DNA of 64,000 nucleotides from Theodoxus fluviatilis (GCA_034096865.1 JAWQFJ010000528.1:79293-143292), one strand, 5' to 3'; positions 45,093 through 55,967 are shown, counted from the first letter of the stretch. Program-made: numbers and translations. The notes: generated by a model from the sequence alone, not told the origin.

Positions 45093-45177
45093 GCACAAAG
45101 AAATGGCTCCACACAAGTTCATGGCTCTGGAGCAAAAACTGCGCAACGACCCGCGTCTCTCCGAGTTTGTGGGATAA
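45093..45177 (+). CDS. DRC7: DRC7 exon 16, last coding exon
   Basis: Follows TCATTTCTTTGCAG. With AG from exon 15 it reads RHKEMAPHKFMALEQKLRND and PRLSEFVG, then TAA at 45175-45177. This ending is typical of DRC7 proteins. Confidence 0.95.
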
Positions 45178-46258
45178 GCCGAGGACTGCTGCGAGAAATT
45201 TGTGTTCCAACAGCTCTGGTTTCCTTTCTTCACCTTTTCAATCCAAATTCATCAGGTTTGCTGCCTCTGTCTTGGTATCGTCATCATCTCTTTGATGATT
45301 TTTGTGTCAGACTACTAGAGCAAATTCAGTTGGGAAATTGTTTACTGAAAGTAGAGCAACAGCTGTTAAAGGCACCTACGACATCATCATAGCTAGTGTG
45401 CCTGCTTTCAGGAGGCGGCGGTCTCATCGAGCAAGTGTGAACCCATGGCTTGAGGTTGTCAAGTGGATGTGCAAAGGTATGAGAAAGTATTCTGTATTTT
45501 GTTGTCAGAATTTCTCTTAACACAATCATTTCAGTTTGAGATGCCTAGGTTATTTGTCAATGACATAGTGAAAAAAAGTCATTGATTTTGTTTGTATACA
45601 CTGGTTTGTATACATCAGTGTCCATCTGCAGAGTTATTTGGGATGTTTGATTTGATCTTTCCAGTCATGCAAGTGAAAACAACACAAAGAGCATTTATTT
45701 TTGACGAGTTCAGAAACTGTTCATCCTTTCTAATCCCAGTTTTTAAACAAGGAAGTGCATAGAGGGAGACATGGTGATGGTGCAGTGCCACCAACCCAAC
45801 AAGGCAAGCAGTATCATATTTGGTCTCAACTAACTATTCACAACATTGTGGCAAATGTTTCTCACAAGCAGAGGCTGTGATATTTTCTTTTGACTGCAGA
45901 CATGTACATATTTATGTTCCATCAGTAATTGGTTGCTAAGAAATGGTGTAGCCTGGTTAGCCATGAAGCTGCGAGCTGAAGGTAGTTTATCATTGGTCAT
46001 TCACTGCTGTGAATAGCACTAATGACAATGCCATCAGTGCCAGGCTAGCACCATAGGCCTGTGGATGCTGTAGCTGGTCTCTCCCGATCTGGGTACTGTG
46101 TCCATGTGGATGTTGTGGGTAGGCCTTCAGCTTTCACAAAGCAAGAGGATTTCCCCACCCTTTGTCAATGGGGCACAATGTCTGCTCTCACAGAAGTTGC
46201 AGGCTTTCTGTCAACAGATTATGGTGATGTACTGTTCACAGTGTTTGTAAGAAATAAA
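45178..46258 (+). other. Probable DRC7 3' UTR to AATAAA
   Basis: No further coding signal. An AATAAA hexamer at 46253-46258 is followed at once by GGGGA-type repeats. That gives a 3' UTR of about 1.1 kb; the site is inferred from the hexamer only. Confidence 0.45.
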
Positions 46259-46299
46259 AGCTTTAAAATCGTCAAGTTGTATGTGTTTGCTTTTTGCAT

Positions 46300-46366
46300 G
46301 AGAGGGAGGGGAGGGGAGGAGAGGGGAGGGGAGGGGAGGGGAGGGGAGGGGAGGGGGAGGGAGAGG

Positions 46367-46404
<38 letters not shown>

Positions 46405-46455
46405 CAGAGAGACAGACAAACAGAGAGACAGACAGACAGACACACACACACAGAT
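46300..46455. repeat. (GGGGA)n, (GA)n, (CAGA)n compound microsatellite
   Basis: Purine-rich GAGGG repeats pass into GA, then CAGA and CA repeats, downstream of the putative DRC7 polyadenylation signal. Confidence 0.93.
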
Positions 46456-46736
46456 GCATGCACAAAAAACAATGAATATGCAGAACTTGGATGGTAACTC
46501 AATATATTGGAACAATTTTTTTACGAAGCTACTAATTACTGTCTGTCTTTGGAATGAAAACTGAATCATGTCACATTTGGCATCACTACTGAACTCCATG
46601 TGCTTGGCTTACTTGAAAAGGCATCTACTGAAGGGACAATCATCTGGATAGCAAGGAAATGGTTCCTCCAAAAACTGCCACATGTGGGCATAATGCAATC
46701 TGAAAGTTGTCCATGTCTGCATCCTGTTACAGCCAC

Positions 46737-47763
46737 CACTGCCTTCCTCCTCAGTAGGGGACCATCCATGGTGTGTGCTTGGACAGGCACTGCCTTCCTC
46801 CTCAGTAGGGGACCATCCATGGTGTGAGCTTGGTCAGGCACTGCCTTCCTCCTCAGTAGGGGACCATCCATGGTGTGAGCTTGGACAGGCACTGCCTTCC
46901 TCCTCAGTAGGGGACCATCCATGGTGTGAGCTTGGACAAGCACTGCCTTCCTCCTCAGTAGGGGACCATCCATGGTGTGAGCTTGGACAGGCACTGCCTT
47001 CCTCCTCAGTAGGGGACCATCCATGGTGTGAGCTTGGACAGGCACTGCCTTCCTCCTCAGTAGGGGACCATCCATGGTGTGAGCTTGGTCAGGCACTGCC
47101 TTCCTCCTCAGTAGGGGACCATCCATGGTGTGAGCTTGGACAGGCACAGCCTTCCTCCTCAGTAGGGGACCATCCATGGTGTGTGCTTGGACAAGCACTG
47201 CCTTCCTCCTCAGTAGGGGACCATCCATGGTGTGAGCTTGGACAGGCATTGCCTTCCTCCTCAGTAGGGGACCATCCATGGTGTGAGCTTGGTCAGGCAC
47301 AGCCTTCCTCCTCAGTAGGGGACCATCCATGGTGTGAGCTTGGACAGGCACTGCCTTCCTCCTCAGTAGGGGACCATCCATGGTGTGAGCTTGGACAGGC
47401 ACTGCCTTCCTCCTCAGTAGGGGACCATCCATGGTGTGAGCTTGGACAGGCACTGCCTTCCTCCTCAGTAGGGGACCATCCATGGTGTGAGCTTGGTCAG
47501 GCACTGCCTTCCTCCTCAGTAGGGGACCATCCATGGTGTGAGCTTGGACAGGCACTGCCTTCCTCCTCAGTAGGGGACCATCCATGGTGTGAGCTTGGAC
47601 AGGCACAGCCTTCCTCCTCAGTAGGGGACCATCCATGGTGTGAGCTTGGACAGGCACTGCCTTCCTCCTCAGTAGGGGACCATCCATGGTGTGAGCTTGG
47701 ACAGGCACTGCCTTCCTCCTCAGTAGGGGACCATCCATGGTGTGAGCTTGGACAGGCACTGCC
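46737..47763. repeat. 51-bp minisatellite, about 20 copies, between the convergent genes
   Basis: Unit ACTGCCTTCCTCCTCAGTAG, GGGACCATCCATGGTGTGAG, CTTGGACAGGC. Copies are nearly identical, with A/T variants at GGACA/GGTCA. On the reverse strand a 399-codon frame (47765-46566) reads as a 17-residue repeat KAVPVQAHTMDGPLLRR. No start context, splice signals or homologue support a gene. Confidence 0.95.
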
Positions 47764-49804
47764 ATGCACCCATCACAGCCCTGCAGTCAGTGGTCCCTAA
47801 CTGACCTCTCACCCTTCGTGCCAGTTGAGCCACAGGTTGTCACAGCCTTCTGCACTTGTCTGTCCCGAGGCCAAATGCATATCGGCTCTACTATTTCTTG
47901 ATGACCAACACAGGCAAAGGAATGTCCGCCGGTACCTCTAGTTATCATGAAATTGTTGTCTCGGCCTCATCAGGCTAGGAGTTCCTGAGAAGTAGAGAAG
48001 AGATTCAGCCCCTTGCTCCTTTACCCAGCAGGCAGGGTGTTGGCTCCATGGATGGTTGGAATATTATGGCCCCTCAGCCTTGATATGCAAGGCCACTGAT
48101 TACAAACTCATTTGGCTTGGTAGCAGTAAGAGCAAAGCAAGTCTCCTTTTTCCTAGTAATTCATATCTTAGTAATCACTTAGGGAGACAAGGTGAGTCTT
48201 TGCAGACTCTCAAACTACAGGGAGAGGCGCTGGCTCTGTAACACCAACATGAGCACGTTGTGTTGCCGAAAGCTTCTGTGTGAAATCACTCCTAGGCGGT
48301 AGAGGTGGTTCTGGAAAAGTTGGTTGTGTCTCGTACTTTTTCAAACACTTGGACTACCAGCACCACAACTTTAGCCTGTATATATATATACATATGCCAC
48401 ATGTGGAAATGATGCTTATTTTCATCCTAATTAGATAGGAGTCCACTTCTGGGCATGACAGTTTGCACTACAGCATAATTCTGTGCTTACTGCTGCTAGA
48501 AATAAATGTCTACCCATCTGTTGTTTTAATCTTTCCCCAAACCCTGTTCCTTCATCGTCCAGCTCCAGTGAAGAAAAACCTATACCATTATCAACTCAAG
48601 GAGGTGCAGACATGTGACAGAAAAGTTTTGGTTATGCAGTATGCATGTTGCTCTTGTAAATACTAGACAGTCTATCACTACAGAAAATCAAGGCAACGAC
48701 ACTCAAAACATTCCATTTCAACTCTTGTATTGCAAAAATGCTGCAGGACAAGGGTACCATGAATGAGAGGCAATATACATGAGAAAAGCAGTGATACTTG
48801 AAAAATGGCCTTAAAGTCAACTTAGGAAATACAGTTTATAGTGAAAACAAGACAAGTTGTTAAATTTCCTTCTCATGATTCAGACATTCAGAGGTCTTGG
48901 CATCACTTGTGCCTGTGAAAGATGATGCAAGTAAAGAGGGTCCGACACAAATCTTTTACTTAAAAGAAAATCAAGCGTACTATATACTGATCCTCAGGCA
49001 GATGATGTCAGTGATAATTTGCACATACTTCGCAGCAGTGCACCCAGTTCTGTCGAGCTACAGGAGCCCCAGTTCACTGAGCTACCACTAACGGTACATG
49101 GATATGCAACGAGCAATGACACTTCATTGGCTTGCTGGTGCTAAATTGTCTTTTGCTGCAGCCATGTAAATGTATATCAAACCTTAGTCTTGTACAACCT
49201 CAAAGACGAGGGCTTTCATAGAAAAAAGTACAGTGACATTGTAAAATTTGTCTTGCAGTTCTTGCCTAGAAATGGATTTTACATATTGTATAACTAGTGT
49301 GTGCACTGCAGTTGGCCTGCTAAACTTGGGAAAAGTTTTGAAGTGGCCATATACTCATTCAGAAACATTGGGCTTAGATAATTAGGTGAGGACACAAGCA
49401 AATGACTTGTTGATGCACATGTCTCATTCACAGCATTCCTGAACCATACTCCATTTGGATAGCAGTCTAATCCACTTGCTTCCCACACCCCTCCCCATCT
49501 TCATTCCCCACCCACTTGACTTCCAACACCCACCCCCACCCCCCACCCCCAATCGCCCCTGATCTTGATTCAGCTGCTTTAGTATCAGAAAGCAGTGACA
49601 AATTGACAAGGTCCTGCCTGCAAATGTCATGAATGAGGAGATTGATTTGCTACTCAATCCCTGGTGAAAGGTAAATGCATCTCTTCCAGCACTGAGCAGT
49701 CCCCACAGATCTGGCCACACCTCTGTATGGCTGGCCACACCTGCACATGGCTGGCCACGGAACACAACAGTCAGGGTCTGCTGTGCCACACCAGGTAAGC
49801 TCCT
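47764..49804. other. Convergent intergenic region and POLR2I 3' UTR side
   Basis: No exon or transposon recognised. Features noted are a short TA run near 48380 and a C-rich stretch near 49485-49555. The POLR2I 3' UTR must extend from 49804 towards lower coordinates, but I saw no convincing reverse-strand AATAAA close by. Confidence 0.4.
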
Positions 49805-49867
49805 TCACTCGGTCCACCGGTGCTGGCAGTGCTGGTTGGTGCAGACATAGTACAGCCTCATACCCTC
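49805..49867 (-). CDS. POLR2I: POLR2I exon 5, C-terminus
   Basis: Reverse strand, after CTATGCATTGCAG. Encodes EGMRLYYVCTNQHCQHRWTE then TGA. The Cys-x4-Cys and HRWTE ending close the TFIIS-type second zinc ribbon of RPB9. Human RPB9 also ends in HRWTE. Confidence 0.94.
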   Translation of the reverse strand, partial: EGMRLYYVCTNQHCQHRWTE

Positions 49868-50133
49868 CTGCAATGCATAGGAAAGCCATCAGAGTCGCAG
49901 TAATGAAACTGGTACTCAGTCACCATTTCTTCAGAAAATAAAGAAAATACTTCAAAGACTTTGTAGCTGATGTACCACTGCAGTCAGCGGGTCTCTGATA
50001 TAACCTACCACTGTATGCTACTCTTGGTGTATGTAGGTCTGAATATAGCACTAACACAAAGGATGGCAGAGGAAGATAACAAATACTCTTTATATATAAG
50101 CAGAGGTAGATCTAGCATTCACTAAAGTTACAA

Positions 50134-50875
50134 CAAGAAGGGCAAAGCCCACACGACACATGCTGAGAGGATGTGAAAAATGGCTGTTTTTTAGACAACA
50201 TTTACGGCCCCTGCAACCTTGACCTTGAAGCAAGGTCAAGCCACTATGTATGTTTTTTGACGCCTTGTCATCATACACCATCATGCCAAATTGGGTGTCG
50301 ATAGACTTAATAGTCTCCAAGAAAAATCCAATGTTAAAGGTTTTCATGGACACCCGGACGCCCGGATGGACGCCCGGACGCGGACGACACGGGTGATCCA
50401 GTATGAAAGTATAACATGAGTACTACAATGTTATGAAGTTTGGAAGAGTTATCTTCCATAGTTCAGGGTCAAAGTCACTTCAAAATATGTATACAATCCA
50501 ACTTTCAAGAGGTCCTGTGACCTTGACCTTCAAGCAAGGTCAATCAAACTGGTATCAAAAGATAGGGATTACTTTGCCCTATATACCATATATAGGTCAG
50601 GTATCCAATCTCAAAAACTTCAGAGAAAATTGGGAAAATGTGAAAAATGGCTGTTTTTTAAACAACATTTACTGCCCCTGCGACCTTGACCTTGAAGCAA
50701 GGTCAAGTCACTATGTATGTTTTTTGAGGCCTTGTCATCATACACCATCATGCCAAATTGGGTGTTGATAGACTTAATAATCTCCGAGAAAAATCCAACG
50801 TTAAAGTTTTTACGGACGCCGGGACGGATGAAACGGGTGAGTACATAGACTCACTTTTGCTTCGCATGTGAGTCA
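50134..50875 (-). mobile_element. Dispersed family B element, reverse strand, rearranged
   Basis: Reverse orientation, from GACTCACATGCGAAGCAAAA near 50875 to GGGCTTTGCCCTTCTTG near 50134. Its 5' part is present twice (about 50173-50405 and 50640-50830, both with the segment TGAAAAATGGCTGTTTTTTA), so it is a rearranged or nested copy. It is more diverged than copies 1 and 2. Confidence 0.7.
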
Positions 50876-50932
50876 AAAAGGGGCAAGGACAGGCCATACT
50901 AAGCCAAAACATCAAATTGCAGCTACACACAA

Positions 50933-51108
50933 GGCCAAGCCACACAAGGCAAAGCCACACAAGGCCAAGCCACACAAGGCAAAGCCACACAAGGCAAAGC
51001 CACACAAGGCAGAGCCACACACAAGGCAGAGCCACACAAGGCAAAGCCACACAAGGCAAAGCCACACAAGGCAAAGCCACACACAAGGCAAAGCCACACA
51101 CAGCCAGG
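50933..51108. repeat. 15-bp minisatellite, about 11 copies
   Basis: Unit AAGGCAAAGCCACAC with C/A and G variants. It lies in POLR2I intron 4 next to the family B element. Confidence 0.93.
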
Positions 51109-51360
51109 ACACCACCAAGGCAGGCTACCAAAGGTAAGAGCAAGGGACCCAAGGCCATGATAAACTAGGAGCACAGAAGGACAGACAAAACAATGCCAGT
51201 TCTGTCATGTAAAGCCAAACAAAACAAAGCCAGATGAAGGTGAAGTCTTGGTTTTATATAGGGGACATCTGACCCATGTACACAAGACTAGTACATTCAT
51301 GGCCAAACAATTCAAGATCAGGCAATGCAAGGCCTGATTACATTACATCAACTGAAAATG

Positions 51361-51525
51361 GATGGAAGGATGGATAGTGTTTTACGGCCTATCAGCCTTT
51401 GTAGGCTATGTAAGACCATTAAGCATGAAAATCACTAGAACAGTTTTAGAAAAAACGCAGTCACAGTGTCCCTAGTTATTCGCCTCTGACGAATTGCTTA
51501 GGGATTCTTACCCCGAACCCCGAAC
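51361..51525 (+). repeat. Dispersed family A repeat, forward
   Basis: GGATGGAAGGATGGATAG then GGCCTATCAGCCTTTGTAGG, CATTAAGCATGAAAATCACT and TTATTCGCCTCTGACGAATT. It ends beside an inverted repeat. Confidence 0.78.
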
Positions 51526-51528
51526 ATC

Positions 51529-51608
51529 AACTGAAAAGAAAAAGGTGTGGACAGCAACCAACAATTGTCTGTTACTAACTTACTGTCCACGCCTTTTTCT
51601 TTTCAGTT
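51529..51608 (+). other. Hairpin with 26-bp arms and 28-nt loop
   Basis: Left arm 51529-51554 begins AACTGAAAAGAAAAAGG; right arm 51583-51608 is its reverse complement except one position (T opposite a G, a wobble pair in RNA). The loop is 28 nt. Size and near-perfect pairing resemble a microRNA precursor, but it may equally be the end of a small inverted-repeat transposon. It lies in POLR2I intron 4. Confidence 0.6.
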
Positions 51609-51650
51609 AATATTTTGACCGACCCTGGCACCCATTCTTTAAATTACATC

Positions 51651-51651
<1 letters not shown>

Positions 51652-51724
<73 letters not shown>
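51652..51724. repeat. (CA)n microsatellite
   Basis: About 73 bp of CA dinucleotides in POLR2I intron 4. Confidence 0.96.
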
Positions 51725-51726
<2 letters not shown>

Positions 51727-52038
51727 TCAAAACAAGTAAGATCAGGTCAATACACATCAGACTAGGCCAATACAGATTGGGCTGGAAACATGAGGTCAGC
51801 ACACACAGCCAGTTGCACATGACACAAGGCCAAAATACACCAGGCCCAGACAACATAAAATCAGGCACAAAAACAAAAAGCCAGAAAATTAATACAGAAG
51901 ACCAGCTTATAATACGCAATGCTGGCTGTACAAGGTCAGAACACAACTGGTCAGACACACAGGGTCACACACAGGGCTACACACACACCACACTATATGA
52001 TAACAGGCAGCTGAAGCAAGTAAAGGGAGAGAACCCAC

Positions 52039-52165
52039 CTCAGCCCTGGTGCTGTGGGACTGGAAGAAGACAGCCTCTTTGTGGAAGCACTCAGGACAGT
52101 GGTGGACCTCGGTGCGGGGCAGTGTCGGGTCTGAGATCACCTCACCTGTGATCTGCGTCAACTCA
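52039..52165 (-). CDS. POLR2I: POLR2I exon 4
   Basis: Reverse strand, after GTTTTACAG and before GTGGGT. Completes Asp67 and encodes [50 protein letters not shown] and [11 protein letters not shown] are near-identical to the same blocks in other animals and carry the first Cys pair of zinc ribbon 2. Confidence 0.95.
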
Positions 52166-52667
52166 CTGTAAAACAGGCAAAACGTTTACAGTCATCTTCA
52201 GCTTTGAGATTTTTTCTCCTCCAGTAAAAATCAATTCCAACTGCCCTTAAAACCTCACTGACTCGAAAAAAAACTCCTATCATGCTAGATATATTTAAAA
52301 ATGTTACATGCACACTTTTCACCTATGCCTGATATTTGAACTGCCACATCATCATTCCCACTGTTTGTTGCAACGAATATAAATGATAAACTCCCACTGG
52401 ATAGCTACAGAAAAAGATAATTCAAACTGCTCCAGCATATTTGAACAGAAGAACTTGAAAGTTCAACAATAGCCTGCAACTGAACTTGATTAAAATCAAA
52501 CACTGCATATTCATGAGAAAAATGTGGCTATCACCCAGCTCACCATGGACAATCCCTGCATATGACAACAAGCAAAAAGGGCAACACTGGCATTAATTCA
52601 AATCTCAATTTGATACTGAAGCTGATAAAAGCTGCCTGGGGTCAACTGCTTCAAACCCTCCAATCAG

Positions 52668-53050
52668 TGCTCCATCTCCACATCACATGCTCCATCTCCA
52701 CATCACATGCTCCATCTCCACATCACATGCTCCATCTCCACATCACATGCTCCATCTCCACATCACATGCTCCATCTCCACATCACATGCTCCATCTCCA
52801 CATCACATGCTCCATCTCCACATCACGTGCTCCATCTCCACATCACATGCTCCATCTCCACATCACATGCTCCATCTCCACATCACATGCTCCATCTCCA
52901 CATCACATGCTCCATCTCCACATCACATGCTCCATCTCCACATCACATGCTCCATCTCCACATCACATGCTCCATCTCCACATCACATGCTCCATCTCCA
53001 CATCACATGCTCCATCTCCACATCACATGCTCCATCTCCACATCACGTGC
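52668..53050. repeat. 20-bp minisatellite, about 19 copies
   Basis: Perfectly periodic unit TCCATCTCCACATCACATGC with two CACGTGC variants. It runs directly up to the MITE at 53056. Confidence 0.96.
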
Positions 53051-53055
53051 CATCT

Positions 53056-53289
53056 GGGCCAGTATTCACAACGGCGATTTATCTTTTTAACACTCGATTT
53101 ATCCCCTAGCCCTGCGTTATCTTGATCGGTTAGATAAGGTACGCTCGTCAGAGGATCCTAGGTTGCGCTTTGCTATATACTGGTTTCCAGCCAAGGGAGA
53201 GCGGAACAGGCAGTTGGAATCGTCTGAGTTTAGAGATAAATCGGAGTTAAAATAAATCGCCGATAAATCGCCGTTGTGAATACGGGCCC
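53056..53289. mobile_element. MITE with long inverted repeats starting GGGCC
   Basis: The left end GGGCCAGTATTCACAACGGC and the inverted right end (reverse complement starting GGGCCCGTATTCACAACGGC) pair for about 28 bp, then partially further through GATTTATC motifs. Total length is about 234 bp with no coding capacity. Termini of GGGCCCGTATTCA type are common in small animal DNA elements. The target duplication is unclear. Confidence 0.75.
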
Positions 53290-54018
53290 TGGCCAGTATC
53301 ACAGCTAATCTCAGGCCTCAAGGCAAGACTGCCAGGGGAAGTAACCCTTTCAGTAAAGCAACCAATGAGTTAGACACTATCAAGTCCTTTCAGAAAGTCA
53401 CATGATGGACGCCTGCAACTACACCATTAGTCATTTCTGGCAGTTTTAACTATTTGACACACACAGCATGAAAGCGAAAACTGTCCAAGTACCTTTTCCC
53501 TTAAACATTTAGGAAAAATATCAGTTTTATTAAATCTACTCCAGCTGTGCTTGAAATTATAAATAAAGCATTAACCACTGTGGTAAATTATATGCTTGAC
53601 AAAATGGTTGTCATCAGCTTTCACATGTCACGTCCTATAAACATGCACCGTCCTTGTCACCATTCATATACCGCCCCTTCATGCCCACCACAGGTGTGGG
53701 CGGACGGTCCAGCTCTCCTCCTCAAACACATGGTTTCAAACTCAGCTTTCACATGAGGGGCATCAGGCAGCTCTGCCCAAATGTCATCCACTGAGTGCCC
53801 CATTTCAAATGTCTAGTGGGAGGAAGGAACCTGGAGAGGGCTGAGCAGTTTGGTTGTTGCTGACAACTACGTCAGTATGGGAACTGCAACAAGGGGGGGA
53901 GTGACCTGTATGAAACATCGTACATCAAAGTGCTTGTGGCATTGATCAGTTGTTAAAAGGAAAAGGCAGAAAATAGAATAAAAGTGATGGACATGAGACT
54001 GTAATAGTAAGTACTTAC

Positions 54019-54092
54019 TCTATTTCGTGCATGATTTTGTTGACATAGATACACCTGTTCTCTGCTATTTGCTGGTAGTCACAGTTCCGGCA
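54019..54092 (-). CDS. POLR2I: POLR2I exon 3
   Basis: Reverse strand, after GTTTTCCCAG and before GTAAGT. Encodes [24 protein letters not shown] plus two bases of Asp. CRNCDYQ is the second Cys pair of zinc ribbon 1. Confidence 0.95.
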
Positions 54093-54656
54093 CTGGGAAA
54101 ACAAATATAGAAGCATTATACAAAATAGCAGCATTCATGAAATATATATATATATATTGATTAACAATTGAGAGTTTAAGACAGACATACCATAACAGTC
54201 CAATGAACCATGAGTTTAAAAGGTTCGCTAGTAGATGGCTGCAGAGCATGATATACAGAAATGAAAACCGATTCATCATTATTGGGTATTAGTATTTCAC
54301 AAAAACATACATGTATCAACTGCTTTGTATACATGCAACTTGTGCATGCACACACAACACATACACACACAAAAACACACACACACTCATGAACACTGCA
54401 CATTATTTATGGATGATAACTTGTGTATTTAATGCACCCATACAAGCAATCCCACTTATTATTTGCTTCAATGCCTTTGTATCCAACAGTATCATTGGAT
54501 TTTTTATACAAAGAGAGTCTAGATGCCAAAGGCAGTCAACTACACCATGTGACAAAAACTCAGGGCTGTTTGAGTGTTTCCACCAATATCAGGGTCAAAT
54601 CTCCATGGCACCAGCTGCCTCAAGCTGTGCAACAGCAGCACCAGGTGAGGGCAAGA

Positions 54657-55236
54657 CTCACTTGTCAAGACTCGCTCACTTGTCAAGACTTGCTCACTTG
54701 TCAAGACTCGCTCACTTGTCAAGACTCGCTCACTTGTCAAGACTCGCTCACTTGTCATGACAAGTGAGATAGTCATGACTCTCTCACTTGTCAAGACTCA
54801 CTCACTTGTCAAGACTCACTCACTTGTCAAGACTCACTCACTTGTCAAGACTCGCTCACTTGTCAAGATTCGCTCATTTGTCATGACAAGTGAGATAGTC
54901 ATGACTCTCTCACTTGTCAAGACTCACTCACTTGTCAAGACTCGCTCACTTGTCAAGACTCGCTCACTTGTCAAGACTCGCTCACTTGTCAAGACTCGCT
55001 CACTTGTCAAGACTCGCTCACTTGTCAAGACTCGCTCACTTGTCATGACAAGTGAGATAGTCATGACTCTCTCACTTGTCAAGACTCACTCACTTGTCAA
55101 GACTCACTCACTTGTCATGACTCACTCACTTGTCATGACTCACTCACTTGTCAAGACTCGCTCACTTGTCAAGACTCGCTCACTTGTCAAGACTCGCTCA
55201 CTTGTCAAGACTCACTCACTTGTCATGACTCGCTCA
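54657..55236. repeat. 18-bp minisatellite with palindromic junctions, about 32 copies
   Basis: Unit CACTTGTCAAGACTCGCT with ACT/GCT and CAAG/CATG variants. At about 54749, 54868 and 55040 the unit meets its own reverse complement to form CACTTGTCATGACAAGTG, a perfect 18-bp palindrome (one copy has CATTTG). These punctuate a higher-order unit. It is in POLR2I intron 2. Confidence 0.93.
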
Positions 55237-55721
55237 CTTCTGGCTGCCTGCACTCATCAATTCATAATTCTGCAAATCAGACTGCAGAAAGTAGCATGTT
55301 TTGTCTCTTATCAGTTATCTGCTTTTTCATCCTTCTATTTCTTTCCTTCTACCAAAGAGACCCACAGTTCATGAAGGCCAGGTGAGTAATCTGAATATTC
55401 AAATGAGGTTCACATTTTAAAGATTGACGGTTATTCAAATGGCAATTACCCATATATATATTATGAGAATCACCAAGCCATTCTCCTGTCCAGTTATTCT
55501 CATTTCATAATTTATGGTGTTCTGTAGATCTACAAAACAACTCAGCAAGCCACGTGTATGCAAGCAATTCCAAGCAGCTGATCAATAGACAATAACAAAG
55601 AACCACTTCTTCTGATCTTCACTACAGCCTTCCTCTCACATACATGTACACACTGATTGTCAGCAGTGCCTTACATTAAATAAAAAATGTCACTACAACA
55701 AGTGATTCTTAGACTTTTAGA

Positions 55722-55905
55722 GATGGATGGATGGATGGATGGAGTTTACGGCCCACCAGCAGGCTATGTAAGGCCATTGAGCACCAAAACAACGAAAATT
55801 TACTAGAGGGAGCACAAACCAGGTCACAACGTCCCAATTTATTTGCCTCTTACGAATCACATAGGGAGACGTGGTGGGCCTATTCTGACCCCCAACCCAC
55901 AGAGA
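55722..55905 (+). repeat. Dispersed family A repeat, forward
   Basis: Starts GATGGATGGATGGATGGAGT and ends GGGAGACGTGGTGGGCC. It ends a few bases before the POLR2I exon 2 donor on the opposite strand. Confidence 0.78.
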
Positions 55906-55912
55906 TACTTAC

Positions 55913-55967
55913 TGCATACATCAATATTCTGTTGTCCTTGTCCTCTTTGGGGTACAACATGTTGTTG
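55913..55967 (-). CDS. POLR2I: POLR2I exon 2
   Basis: Reverse strand, after TTTCTTTCAG and before GTAAGT. Completes Cys24 and encodes NNMLYPKEDKDNRILMYA, 18 codons. Matches the loop between the Cys pairs of zinc ribbon 1. Confidence 0.94.

Larger units (their letters stand above)
12749..45177 (+). other. DRC7: DRC7 gene span: dynein regulatory complex subunit 7, 16 coding exons
   Basis: Sixteen exons join in frame into 892 codons, against about 870 for vertebrate DRC7 (CCDC135). DRC7 is a subunit of the nexin-dynein regulatory complex, which links outer doublet microtubules in motile cilia and sperm flagella. Approximate layout: an acidic disordered N-terminus (1-90); a conserved region (90-190); a transglutaminase/protease-like fold around QKGNCFEYSTLLCSLLIAAG (202-221) with Cys206 in the catalytic-Cys position; a Lys/Glu coiled coil (254-310); a middle domain with MORN-like hairpins (about 440-610); and a C-terminal helical region ending RNDPRLSEFVG. 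Introns hold about 18 kb of minisatellite. No frameshift or internal stop is present, so the gene appears functional. Confidence 0.93.
49868..52038 (-). other. POLR2I intron 4, repeat-filled
   Basis: Contains a family B element (50134-50875), a 15-bp minisatellite, a family A copy, a 26-bp-arm hairpin and a (CA)n tract, listed separately. The rest is unremarkable. Confidence 0.7.
52166..54018 (-). other. POLR2I intron 3
   Basis: Holds a 20-bp minisatellite and a GGGCC-ended MITE, listed separately. Nothing else was recognised in 52166-52660 or 53290-54018. Confidence 0.65.

Noticed and set aside
46566..47765. A 399-codon reverse-strand protein gene
   Set aside because: Almost entirely 17-residue repeats from a 51-bp minisatellite, with an equally long open frame on the other strand and no homologue recognised.
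52562..53125. Plus-strand protein with HITCSISTSHAPSPH repeats
   Set aside because: It is the 20-bp minisatellite read in three equivalent frames, and it lies in an intron of POLR2I on the other strand.
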